In this document: positions 34,314 through 41,538 of the stretch, in pieces
Layout of the letters: every line of letters starts with the position of its first letter
How positions within the stretch are numbered: the stretch's first letter is position 1
NCBI GenBank assembly: GCA_937920495.1
Contig: CALEUQ010000034.1
Span: 1 to 41,538, forward strand
DNA from: an uncultured bacterium
GTDB lineage: Bacteria > Spirochaetota > UBA4802 > UB4802
Direction of reading: 5' to 3'
Length of the DNA stretch: 41,538 nt
Made by a program: the position numbers and the translations under genes
Notes under the pieces: model-generated
The model's input: the letters and a program-made list of their open reading frames with translations, nothing else
Told to the model about the DNA's origin: nothing
Databases searched by the model: none

Positions 34314-35141
34314 TTATTTTTTACCTTTTTTCTTTTGCACCTTTTTTATCTGATAATCCATAACCTTTTCAACAATACACGGTGCGTAGCGTTTAATAAT
34401 CCAGGTTACGGTGCTATCAAAATTTGCAAGTATTATAAACTTCTTTTTTTTCATACCTTCTAGCAGCGCAACTGCAACCTGATCAGGTGTAAGTAATTTT
34501 GCTGATTTAGATATCTCTTTGGTTTCATCCGGCTTTGTGCGGTTTTCCACCGCAAAACCTGGAGTGTCAGTGTCGGGGGGACAGAGCACCGATACTGTAA
34601 TGTTGTAGCGCTTTAGCTCACTGCGAAGCGCTTCGGAAAAACCAACGATAGCAAACTTTGAAGCGCTGTAATCGGTGTAACCAAATACACCAACAAGCCC
34701 CGCTACCGATGATGTGTTGACGATATACCCGCCCCGCTGTTTCATATACGGCACTAAAAACGAACAGGTATTCCATACTCCAAAAAAATTTATCTTCATG
34801 GTTTCTTCAAACTGTTTGTAGGTTATATCTTCAAAATATTTAGGATAGGCCCTGCCAGCACAATTTATTAGAACATCACAGCCATCAAATTGACGCAAAG
34901 CTTGTGTAAAGGATTTTTTTACCTGTGACGGATCTGAAACATCACACTGATAGCATGCAAACCGCTGGCCATGGCGTTTTTTTACCTGTTCTATCTCCCG
35001 TAACGCTTCTTCAAGACGAGCTCTGTTGCGAGCAAAGATTGCAATATGTGCACCTTCCTGCGATAGAAGTTTTGCTACCGATAATCCTATGCCACTAGAA
35101 CCGCCTGTAATAAAGACTGTTTTACCTGCAAAATTTTCCAT
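34314..35141 (-). CDS. Short-chain dehydrogenase related to 3-ketodihydrosphingosine reductase
   Basis: This 275-residue Rossmann enzyme has the NADP-binding TGGSSGIGLSVAKLL motif, the NAG variant INCAGRAYP, and the catalytic Ser, Tyr and Lys in NTSSVAG and YTDYSASKFA. After the active site it reads CPPDTDTPGFAVENRTKPDE, a segment I know from KDSR/FVT1, which reduces 3-ketodihydrosphingosine. The lysine-rich C-terminus follows a hydrophobic helix (VTWIIKRYAPCIVEKVM), suggesting membrane contact, also as in KDSR. AAAGGAG precedes the ATG, with GTTACTATC between them on the opposite strand. Class is certain; the sphingolipid substrate is an inference. Confidence 0.85.
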   Translation of the reverse strand: MENFAGKTVFITGGSSGIGLSVAKLLSQEGAHIAIFARNRARLEEALREIEQVKKRHGQRFACYQCDVSDPSQVKKSFTQALRQFDGCDVLINCAGRAYPKYFEDITYKQFEETMKINFFGVWNTCSFLVPYMKQRGGYIVNTSSVAGLVGVFGYTDYSASKFAIVGFSEALRSELKRYNITVSVLCPPDTDTPGFAVENRTKPDETKEISKSAKLLTPDQVAVALLEGMKKKKFIILANFDSTVTWIIKRYAPCIVEKVMDYQIKKVQKKKGKK

Positions 35142-35189
35142 AGTTACTATCTCCTTTGAAAATTGAATTTATACTTCAACCCCGCCACA

Positions 35190-35213
35190 CCCTCTCATTC
35201 GTAAAGGAGAGGG
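35190..35213 (+). repeat. Hairpin CCCTCTC/GAGAGGG with T-rich tail
   Basis: A perfect 7-bp stem with a 10-nt loop is followed on the plus strand by GGAGTTTTTATTTT. No plus-strand gene upstream needs a terminator, and on the minus strand, where the epimerase gene ends, there is no T-run. The sequence type (CCCTCTC, loop, AAGGAGAGGG) resembles a common intergenic repeat. Confidence 0.45.
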
Positions 35214-35319
35214 GAGTTTTTATTTTCCACTTTCTTGTCTATCTAAAAGAAATATTAAGGGTGATATGTAAAATATTTTCTTCACGTTTGGTCTTTTGTA
35301 CCATAGTTATTAGAATTTT

Positions 35320-36324
35320 TTACTTTGTCTTTAATGATGTAATATCAAGCGTCTTTAACCACTGCATTGTTCGCGCAAAACCTTCATCAAATGATATTTT
35401 TGGCATCCAGCCTAACTCACGTTTTGCCTTATCGATACTGAATTGTAGACGTGAGCCTAAATTCTTAACTGTATACGTAGTTAATAATGGACGCTTTTCT
35501 ATCTTAAATAATTTCCACATTGTTTCCATTACCACTGCTGCTGCATATGCTGTCCAGTATGGGATATGGGTTTTTATGGGTTTTACACCAAGCGCACTGG
35601 CTATGCCTTCACAAAATTTCTGCAATGTAACGCTTTGTCCATCATGTACCAGATAACCATTACCAATTGCCCGCTTATCAACTGCTATTAACAATAGTAA
35701 ATCTACTAGATTTTCAACATAGGTTGGCCACACCAGCACATCTTTGCGCCAGAAGATAAGCTCTCGCTTGATTATTGCATCAGCAAGTAACGGCACAAAC
35801 GTCTGATCGCCCGGTCCATATACCCAGCAGGGATATACCATGGTTACAGGAAGTTTCTTTTCACGGTGATAGCGCCACATTACCTCTTCGGCTTTTATTT
35901 TATAATCAGAATATGGCTCACCCCAGGGTTCTAAGGGGAATGATTCATCCATTACCACATCTTCACGCAGGCCAAACACATCGTTGGTGGATATGTCAAC
36001 AACACGTTTTACTTTTGCCCATAGGGCTGCCTGGCATACATTTTTTGCTCCACCGAGGGTGACCTCTTCAAAAAGCTTTTGTGGCGCCCAGTCTGTAACC
36101 ACTGCAGCACAGTGAAACACCACGTCACAGCCTTTTATAGCCTTTTTCACAGATTCCAGATCCCTGATATCACCCAATACCACCTCAACCTTATTCTTTT
36201 TTAATTCTGGCATCTTAGGATCATTGGGCAATACCAGCGCTTTTACCTGGTGTTTTTTTGCAAGCAGCGCTTTTACAAGATTTCCTCCAATAAATCCGGT
36301 GGCACCTGTAACACATGCTTTCAT
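35320..36324 (-). CDS. NAD-dependent epimerase/dehydratase-family (extended SDR) enzyme
   Basis: This 334-residue protein has an N-terminal Rossmann motif ACVTGATGFIGGNLVKALL, an acidic turn in VEVVLGDIRD, VVFHCAAVVTDW, and the catalytic pair in YSDYKIKAEE (Tyr and Lys). The C-terminal part (PTYVENLVDLLLLIA, GNGYLVHDGQ) is like 3-beta-hydroxysteroid dehydrogenase or dihydroflavonol-reductase relatives. The start is ATG 36324 with GAGGAGG 6 nt upstream; the GTG at 36357 is less likely. The substrate is unknown. It precedes the KDSR-like gene on the same strand by about 180 bp. Confidence 0.88.
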   Translation of the reverse strand: MKACVTGATGFIGGNLVKALLAKKHQVKALVLPNDPKMPELKKNKVEVVLGDIRDLESVKKAIKGCDVVFHCAAVVTDWAPQKLFEEVTLGGAKNVCQAALWAKVKRVVDISTNDVFGLREDVVMDESFPLEPWGEPYSDYKIKAEEVMWRYHREKKLPVTMVYPCWVYGPGDQTFVPLLADAIIKRELIFWRKDVLVWPTYVENLVDLLLLIAVDKRAIGNGYLVHDGQSVTLQKFCEGIASALGVKPIKTHIPYWTAYAAAVVMETMWKLFKIEKRPLLTTYTVKNLGSRLQFSIDKAKRELGWMPKISFDEGFARTMQWLKTLDITSLKTK

Positions 36325-36469
36325 GGTGACCTCCTCGTAACGGTTGTTATTTATCACTATATATCAATTTATATCCGCAATAATTTAAAGCGCATTACAA
36401 TGGTAAATGTAAAATACATACGTTAACGCAATTGTAAGTGATGTTGGGTAATTTTTCAAGTACTATTAC

Positions 36470-37108
36470 TTAACAAGGTTCTCCGGGTCTTTTGTCATCA
36501 TGAATCCCGACTTTCGTCGGGACAGGCCTGATTTTCATGCTCGTATCAAGAACACGTTTACAATAAGGAATATTTTCACACATATCCCTGAATAGTTCTG
36601 ATGGTCTTAGCATTCCCGCTTTGCGGCACACAGTCAGATGATGGCAAGATGAACAGGTTTTTGCATCTTCACTCACAATATGCCTGTAGGCATCAGATGC
36701 AAGGATATGCTTAAGCACACCAGTACTGTACACTCCTAACGATTGATTGGATGAATGTGCAACAGTAATAGTTCTGTTAGCCTTAATGGTAAGTCTTCCA
36801 GGCCGGCATAGATGGACCAGAGTAGAAAACCATGGCAATTGTAACAATTGAGCTGCTACTGTCGCAAGGGGATTTTCAATCAATGTAACAGGAATACCAT
36901 ACATACGCAAAAAAGAAATCATACATACCATAGATACAAAATCACCCGGTGAGAGCAGTTCTTGCGATACATCAACGACATCACCGGGAACGCGAATAAG
37001 CTGTATCAGTGTTATATCCTGTATTCCGGGAAATTGTTGATACGCCCATCTAATAAAATGTGGAAGATGCAGCAAAAGGCTTTTCCCAACAACACAAAAA
37101 ATATACAC
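36470..37108 (-). CDS. Unidentified Cys-rich protein, possibly the C-terminal half of a radical-SAM/SPASM-like enzyme
   Basis: The frame from GTG 37108 gives 212 residues. The first half has alternating strands and helices (ITLIQLIRVPGDVVDVSQEL, IPVTLIENPL); the second has clustered cysteines (CSSCHHLTVC, then FRDMCENIPYC) reminiscent of a SPASM iron-sulfur region. No CxxxCxxC radical-SAM motif is present. The frame stays open upstream to about 37222 with protein-like residues (ENILGSYLKTTHGIAV), but offers only CTG starts such as 37180, so the true N-terminus is uncertain. The last 22 or so residues are encoded by an inserted palindromic repeat. The upstream gene at 37153 is probably in the same operon. 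Confidence 0.55.
   Translation of the reverse strand: MYIFCVVGKSLLLHLPHFIRWAYQQFPGIQDITLIQLIRVPGDVVDVSQELLSPGDFVSMVCMISFLRMYGIPVTLIENPLATVAAQLLQLPWFSTLVHLCRPGRLTIKANRTITVAHSSNQSLGVYSTGVLKHILASDAYRHIVSEDAKTCSSCHHLTVCRKAGMLRPSELFRDMCENIPYCKRVLDTSMKIRPVPTKVGIHDDKRPGEPC
36505..36522. repeat. Palindrome TCCCGAC-TTTC-GTCGGGA
   Basis: Perfect 7-bp arms with a 4-nt loop lie in the last codons of the gene at 36470, which read RPVPTKVGIHDD. The string is of a type found scattered between genes in many bacteria, so here it appears to have been captured as a coding tail. Confidence 0.65.
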
Positions 37109-37152
37109 TGGAATGTTGTTGTTTAGTGCTACTGCGATACCATGTGTTGTCT

Positions 37153-37581
37153 TTAAATATGATCCCAGAATATTTTCCAGGCCTGATTGCGAATTAAGAG
37201 TGTTACATGGTCTGGTGTAATCTGACCATCATTAATATGATCATCTAAAGAATGAAGAAGCATGATCATTGCATGGGCTATTGCAGCATGAGGGATAAAT
37301 TCTTTATGAGCTATCGCCTTATTACTTTTTTGTATAATATGTGGGATGCATGACCATACTGGCGAATAGTAATTCTTAAAAAAATTCAAAGGTTGTCCCG
37401 GTTCAATGCCAGCATAGTGTAAAAAGAACATCATTGCATACGTGTGAACCGGACGCGGAAAAGAGCGCACAAGGCAAATCACCGCATCATTTATAAGTGC
37501 GTAGAAAGAAGCTCCACATTCATCAATAGTGGTGTGTCCAAATTTTATAAAATTATGTAAATGCGTATAATCCAGCTTCAT
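37153..37581 (-). CDS. Unidentified helical protein with a DDxxxD-like motif
   Basis: This 142-residue, mostly helical protein contains HSLDDHINDGQI near residue 110, preceded by two His-rich helices (HAAIAHAMIMLL). The acidic cluster is reminiscent of isoprenoid synthases, but the protein is less than half their size, so I do not assign the family. No clear ribosome site precedes the ATG at 37581. It is followed by the Cys-rich gene in another frame with possible overlap. It diverges from the 71-residue protein gene on the plus strand. Confidence 0.6.
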   Translation of the reverse strand: MKLDYTHLHNFIKFGHTTIDECGASFYALINDAVICLVRSFPRPVHTYAMMFFLHYAGIEPGQPLNFFKNYYSPVWSCIPHIIQKSNKAIAHKEFIPHAAIAHAMIMLLHSLDDHINDGQITPDHVTLLIRNQAWKIFWDHI

Positions 37582-37687
37582 GTCACACTTTTAAATTGGA
37601 TCCAACGACATAAGTATTTTATTTAAAACCTATAGATAGATTTAAGACAACAAATATTAATAATTTTTGTTATATTAAATATTTTTA

Positions 37688-37715
37688 TTGAAAATTATAG
37701 AAAGTTCTTTATTAT
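37688..37715 (+). promoter_or_regulatory. Promoter for the 71-residue protein and sensor-kinase operon
   Basis: TTGAAA (37688-37693), a 16-nt spacer and TATTAT (37710-37715) predict a transcript starting near 37722, about 38 nt before the ATG at 37760. This argues against a longer start at TTG 37688, which would lie in the promoter. Confidence 0.5.
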
Positions 37716-37759
37716 ACGTAAATCATAAAAAAAATTTATTTATCTGGAGGTATTCGTTC

Positions 37760-37975
37760 ATGGCTGATTTTATTGACTTCATTGCAAAAGAAGCAGGCAA
37801 TCGTGAAGTGGGCAAGAAATTTATTGAACTACTCAAGAAAGGCGACCCCGTAGCATTAAAAAATTATTTTGATTCAATTGATTATACCGGTGTATCGCTT
37901 GATGATTGCAAAACCCTTATAAATAACCGGCAGAATATTCCCAACTCAGTAGAGACTAACCTTAAAGATTATTAA
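37760..37975 (+). CDS. Small 71-residue protein, weakly Nif11-like
   Basis: The start is ATG 37760, with GGAGG (37746-37750) 9 nt upstream. The sequence opens ADFIDFIAKEAGNREVGKKF, has an amphipathic helical pattern, then GDPVALKNYFDSIDYTGVSL and DDCKTLI, ending in a flexible tail. The helix followed by a Y-x-G-V-S-x-x-D turn is loosely like Nif11-type leader or carrier peptides, but I would not assign it firmly. The signal-peptide codons of the sensor kinase begin 4 bp after its stop, so the two are likely co-translated and may act together. Confidence 0.75.
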   Translation: MADFIDFIAKEAGNREVGKKFIELLKKGDPVALKNYFDSIDYTGVSLDDCKTLINNRQNIPNSVETNLKDY

Positions 37976-37979
37976 TATT

Positions 37980-38093
37980 ATGCTTCCAATGTGCAGATTA
38001 TTGACATTAGTTTCAATTTTTCTACTTCTATTATTGTGTAATCCAGTTTTATCCTCCGAGAGAGAAGAACATTCTGTTTTTTTCCTTATCTAG
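37980..38093 (+). pseudogene. Signal-peptide fragment, out of frame with the sensor kinase by one base
   Basis: ATG 37980 opens a 37-codon frame encoding a clear signal peptide (RLLTLVSIFLLLLLCNPVLS, then SEREEHSVF) that stops at TAG 38091. A run of seven T (38077-38083) lies just before. With six T the frame would continue through SLSSNIMSLPKYWYFK into the kinase at 38101. This is either a sequencing or assembly error, a mutation, or a slippery switch. Confidence 0.75.
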
Positions 38094-38100
38094 CAATATA

Positions 38101-41100
38101 ATGTCTCTGCCTAAATATTGGTACTTCAAGGCAGAAGATGTTGATAAATACAAAGAAAAAAATTTTGATCACACTTCATGGCACATCAGGGCAATAAACC
38201 AACCATGGCACACTGAAAAAGAATATCGCAATTATACTGGAAATGTATGGTACAGGCTTATTTTCAACTGTGCTATTTGCAACAACTATAATGGCGATCT
38301 AGCAATATTAGTACCCATACATTATCGTGGAGCCCAATTTTATCTTAATGGAGTACTGGTAAAAGAAACGCGCCCTTTTATTAATGGCATTTCCACTAAA
38401 GAGCTTGGTAAACCTGATATTATCATTCTCCCACATAATTTAATATCTAAAGAATACAATCTAATCGCTATACGCATGGGTTCTTTTGACTACAATTCTA
38501 GTTTTGATGGCATACTACATATTGGGACTCTTCCAGAAATAACTAAAAAATTTGTTCAAAACAATCTGTATTATGGACTCTTAATAGGCATTAATTTATT
38601 TTTAGCTTTATATTTCATGCTTCTCTACTATTACCGAAATAAAGAGCAATTTTATCTATTTTTTTCAGGAATGGCTTTTTCATTTGCATTATGGACAACA
38701 GGTTATATTGGCATTATTTTCTGGATTTTTGACAATAGAATAGCGTATCTTCTTTCGACCTATTTGGGTTCTGTCAGTATTGTTATTTTTGCAATTCTGT
38801 TCATTCATTCTTTTTTATCATTACGGTATAATCTGTTCTCAAAAATTCTTCTTTGTCTTTTGTTGTGTTTTCTGGCCTACAGTACAGCAGAGATTATCCT
38901 GACAGGATTAGTTGTATCATACCGAATGTATCTTTTCAGGATTTTTCTGTTAACATGCATTGTCTATATGATCTATTCTGCAATATTATGCATATATGCA
39001 ATAAAAATAAAAAGACCACATGCTGTAAAAATATTTGTGGGGATTATGGCAGCATATTTATTCATATTCTTATCTGTTTTAACATGGCTGCATATTATTG
39101 ATTTCACTCCTTCATCCATTGAACCATTTATGGCAATGATATTTGTTTTTGCACTTGTCCTTGCTTCGCGTTATGCCCAGGTCTTTTCCGAACTTGAAAA
39201 AGCACATTCAAAACTTTTAGTTCTAGACAAAATGAAAGACGACTTCCTTGCCACCACCAGCCATGAACTCAAAACACCTCTTCATGGAATAATGGGGATT
39301 GCAGAAACTATCATGGATGGTTCATGTGGGCCAGTAACACAGAAACAAATGCAAAACCTTTTTCTTATACGTGATGAAGCATCACACCTCAACAAAATGG
39401 TAAGTGATATCCTTGACTTCAGCAAGCTTCGTGCGGGTAAGGTTGATCTTATCCTTGAGCAGATTGCAGTTGATCAGATTGCCGCAACGATTTATTCGCT
39501 TCTGACACCGGAAGCGAATAAAAAGGGTCTATCGCTTATATTAAAAACTGCAAATAATTGTGAAATAGTTGCTGACCGCAACCGCCTCCGTCAGATTCTT
39601 ATAAATCTTGTAGGTAATGCAATTAAATTTTCGAATAACGGCACTATAACAGTTAATATAGAACCTTCCTCTGATTATGTAACAATTACTGTCACTGACC
39701 AGGGTCCAGGTATTGAAACAAGTGATAGAGAGGGGATATGGGATCCATTTGTACAGGCAGAAAATCCTGATAGTCGATATTCTGGAGGTACAGGCCTTGG
39801 CCTTCCAATCACAAAATACCTGGTAGAACTCCACGGCGGGACAATACATATGGAAAGTGAAAAAGGCAAAGGAACATCCTTTATTGTCACACTTCCCAAA
39901 AAACCTCAATTCCATGGTATTACAAAAATCAAACCAGCTGAAAAACAACACTATGCTCTTGTATTACCTGAAGAAACCGCACCGACATTGAAAAAAAAGG
40001 ATGAATCACATGGTGAGATCCCATTTTATACAAATGCCTGTATCCTTGTTGTTGATGACGATGATGTTAACCTTAAAGTAATAGAAGGTTTTTGTTCAAT
40101 AGCAGGATATGAGCTAATAACTGCACATGATGGGCCAACAGCTCTAAAGCTTCTGGAAACAAACAATATTGACCTTGTGCTTCTGGATCTTATGCTTCCT
40201 GGAATGAGCGGATATGAGGTATGCCAGAAAATACGCCAATCAGACAAATATGCAAACATACCCATTATTATAGTTACCGCACGTGACAGTGCATCAGATA
40301 TGGTACAAAGTTTTGTTACTGGAGCTAATGATTATATTAGCAAACCATTTACAAGAGGTGAACTCCTCATTCGTATTGAGAATCAATTGGCCATCAAACA
40401 ATTGCTTGATATTGAACATTTAATCAAAATTGAGTTAAAACGGGATACAGTATTAAATAAAAATCTTTATCAACGGGGGATTGAGTTAAAACAAATAACT
40501 ACACAGTTACTATCCTGGGAGCGGGTAATTAAGGATGACATGGAAATTGCTCACAATTTCCAAAAACGTCTCATGGCATGCCCTTCACACATGCCTGGTA
40601 TAAATTTTGATATTATTTATCATCCACTATCGGAACTAAGCGGGGATGTGTATGATATTTTTGAGTATAAGCCTGACATATTCAGAATATTTTTAGCAGA
40701 TGCCACCGGCCATGGTATTCATGCATCCCTTAATACTGTAAAAATTCTCTCTGAATACTCATCTGTTAAGGAAACAATACACACCCCCAACGAGTTAGTT
40801 TCATTTTTAAATCAGCGCTTTGCTCAACTATTCAAAGATTATAAAATTGTCTTTACCTGCCTCATTGCTGATATCAACATGCACCAGGAAAAGATCATGC
40901 TTGTTTCAGCAGGTCACCCTCCTGCTTGCATTATTTCTAACGCTAATGTTAATTTTGTTAAACCCCATGGTCCTATTATTGGACTTTCAACTAATTATGA
41001 TTATCAACCTACAATCATCCCCTTTAAAAAGGGCGACATTGTTCTTCTTTATACTGATGGGCTTTCTAAACTAATATATGATCAGAACCAACTAACAAAT

Positions 41101-41265
41101 CATTCTTTAATTAATGAGTATGATATCTTGAAAGATTTATTAAAAGGCCAGAACTCAATTCAATCTTTGAAAGATCTTTTTACTTCTCTATTGGTAAAAG
41201 GTAATAAAAATTATCTTTCTTCCGTCAGTGATGATATTACCATTATTGCTCTTCAAAAAGAATAA
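38101..41265 (+). CDS. 7TMR-DISM hybrid sensor kinase with receiver and SpoIIE-type phosphatase domains
   Basis: As read, the frame has 1054 residues. In order: a periplasmic beta-sandwich domain (about 5-145, PKYWYFKAEDVDKY, WYRLIFN), seven transmembrane helices (about 155-355), HisKA with phospho-His388 in ATTSHELKTPLHG, HATPase (about 490-605; NLVGNAIKFS, DQGPGIE, GGTGLGLPI), a receiver domain (about 642-765; ILVVDDDDVN, LVLLDLMLPG, ISKPF), a coiled coil and a PP2C/SpoIIE phosphatase (about 825-1050; ELSGDVYDIF, FLADATGHGIHAS, SAGHPP, LLYTDGL). Such proteins sense an outside ligand and may dephosphorylate a STAS antagonist. The periplasmic domain needs the signal peptide encoded out of frame at 37980. 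Confidence 0.93.
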   Translation: MSLPKYWYFKAEDVDKYKEKNFDHTSWHIRAINQPWHTEKEYRNYTGNVWYRLIFNCAICNNYNGDLAILVPIHYRGAQFYLNGVLVKETRPFINGISTKELGKPDIIILPHNLISKEYNLIAIRMGSFDYNSSFDGILHIGTLPEITKKFVQNNLYYGLLIGINLFLALYFMLLYYYRNKEQFYLFFSGMAFSFALWTTGYIGIIFWIFDNRIAYLLSTYLGSVSIVIFAILFIHSFLSLRYNLFSKILLCLLLCFLAYSTAEIILTGLVVSYRMYLFRIFLLTCIVYMIYSAILCIYAIKIKRPHAVKIFVGIMAAYLFIFLSVLTWLHIIDFTPSSIEPFMAMIFVFALVLASRYAQVFSELEKAHSKLLVLDKMKDDFLATTSHELKTPLHGIMGIAETIMDGSCGPVTQKQMQNLFLIRDEASHLNKMVSDILDFSKLRAGKVDLILEQIAVDQIAATIYSLLTPEANKKGLSLILKTANNCEIVADRNRLRQILINLVGNAIKFSNNGTITVNIEPSSDYVTITVTDQGPGIETSDREGIWDPFVQAENPDSRYSGGTGLGLPITKYLVELHGGTIHMESEKGKGTSFIVTLPKKPQFHGITKIKPAEKQHYALVLPEETAPTLKKKDESHGEIPFYTNACILVVDDDDVNLKVIEGFCSIAGYELITAHDGPTALKLLETNNIDLVLLDLMLPGMSGYEVCQKIRQSDKYANIPIIIVTARDSASDMVQSFVTGANDYISKPFTRGELLIRIENQLAIKQLLDIEHLIKIELKRDTVLNKNLYQRGIELKQITTQLLSWERVIKDDMEIAHNFQKRLMACPSHMPGINFDIIYHPLSELSGDVYDIFEYKPDIFRIFLADATGHGIHASLNTVKILSEYSSVKETIHTPNELVSFLNQRFAQLFKDYKIVFTCLIADINMHQEKIMLVSAGHPPACIISNANVNFVKPHGPIIGLSTNYDYQPTIIPFKKGDIVLLYTDGLSKLIYDQNQLTNHSLINEYDILKDLLKGQNSIQSLKDLFTSLLVKGNKNYLSSVSDDITIIALQKE

Positions 41266-41302
41266 TATCAACTTTTAACTCATCTCTGTTGTTATCACTT
41301 AT

Positions 41303-41403
41303 CGTTATCGCGGATAACGCTCTGACCCTAACAACAAACATTCCGAGAGTACCAATGCTCGCTGTTTTGCACAGCACGGGCTAAGGCTCTGACCCCCTTT
41401 TTC
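41303..41403. repeat. REP-like hairpins with GCTCTGACCC tails
   Basis: Two units: the perfect hairpin CGTTATC-GCG-GATAACG (41303-41319) is followed directly by GCTCTGACCC (41319-41328); GCTGT-TTTGC-ACAGC (41361-41375) is followed by GGCTCTGACCCCC (41385-41397). A stem with a conserved tail tetranucleotide region is how REP elements served by Y1-type transposases look. Confidence 0.6.
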
Positions 41404-41507
41404 CCAAAATTTTTAAAAAAATTCCCACAACCTTTTACAATTTTCCCACCAGATGCGTTGTATATACATAGAATCTATTACAAAAACGTAACACATGGAG
41501 GAATACT

Positions 41508-41538
41508 ATGGCCAGGAAATTGCGTGTACAGCTTCCCA
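41508..41538 (+). CDS. Start of a REP-associated tyrosine (Y1, IS200-like) transposase
   Basis: The window ends ten codons into a frame reading MARKLRVQLP, closely matching the usual opening of RAYT/TnpA-REP proteins (MARKLRVEYPGAIYHV in many genomes). GGAGG lies 9 nt before the ATG. The REP-like hairpins just upstream support the call; the catalytic HUH and Tyr motifs lie outside the window. Confidence 0.7.
   Translation, partial: MARKLRVQLP

Overview
The window is about 41.5 kb of AT-rich (roughly 38-40% GC) chromosomal DNA from a Gram-negative, probably chemotactic bacterium. Signs of this are MurJ, lipoprotein and outer-membrane-barrel signals, a CheW-CheA-CheB-CheY block, STAS and SpoIIE-type regulators, and a 7TMR-DISM sensor kinase. 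The mix fits Spirochaetota or a neighbouring lineage, but no marker in the window proves this. Most of it is ordinary core genome, packed into long minus-strand operons with start/stop overlaps. Accessory features sit at the edges and in a few gaps.

Layout. 1-770: a gene tail, then a repeat-bearing gap. 771-4063 (+): a YgiT-type zinc-finger protein, gltX, a possible 19-residue Cys-rich peptide, a lipoprotein and a transglutaminase-like protein. 4044-5552 (-): murJ. 5722-8817 (+): a periplasmic TPR protein, a FecCD-like permease and a diverged ABC ATPase. 8866-11753 (-): acpP-rnc-nudix-aroB-STAS. 11910-19739 (-): scpA-scpB-pheA-aroF-tyrA-cmk-rpsA-TPR-rpmF. 19900-25135 (-): cheW-cheA-cheB-cheY. 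25136-25652: a repeat-rich gap. 25653-29148 (-): a ZapB-like coiled coil, zapA, an ECF sigma factor and a FecR/beta-propeller membrane protein. 29532-33841 (-): tRNA-Val, thrS, infC-rpmI-rplT and an outer-membrane protein. 33900-37581 (-): a four-helix membrane protein, two SDR enzymes and two unidentified genes. 37760-41265 (+): a 71-residue protein and a very large sensor kinase/phosphatase. From about 41300: REP-like hairpins and the first codons of a REP-associated transposase.

How the genes fit together. AroB, DAHP synthase, prephenate dehydrogenase and prephenate dehydratase cover much of aromatic amino acid synthesis. ScpA/ScpB serve chromosome segregation, ZapA and its coiled-coil neighbour serve division, and MurJ serves wall synthesis. 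The che block would drive taxis, with a phosphatase-like CheC domain fused to the kinase CheA. The ECF sigma factor and FecR-propeller protein look like an envelope-sensing pair. The kinase with a SpoIIE phosphatase domain and the stand-alone STAS protein are the two classes of component used in partner-switching, but they are not linked here.

The most unusual observations are: a recurring 10-bp word GTWACTATCG; an infC that appears to start at AUA; a T7-tract frameshift separating a signal peptide from the large sensor kinase; a 19-residue peptide with seven cysteines overlapping the gltX stop; a CheA-CheC fusion; a transporter-like operon whose ATPase has lost several catalytic motifs; and two copies of a degenerate dispersed repeat, one carrying an inserted perfect palindrome.
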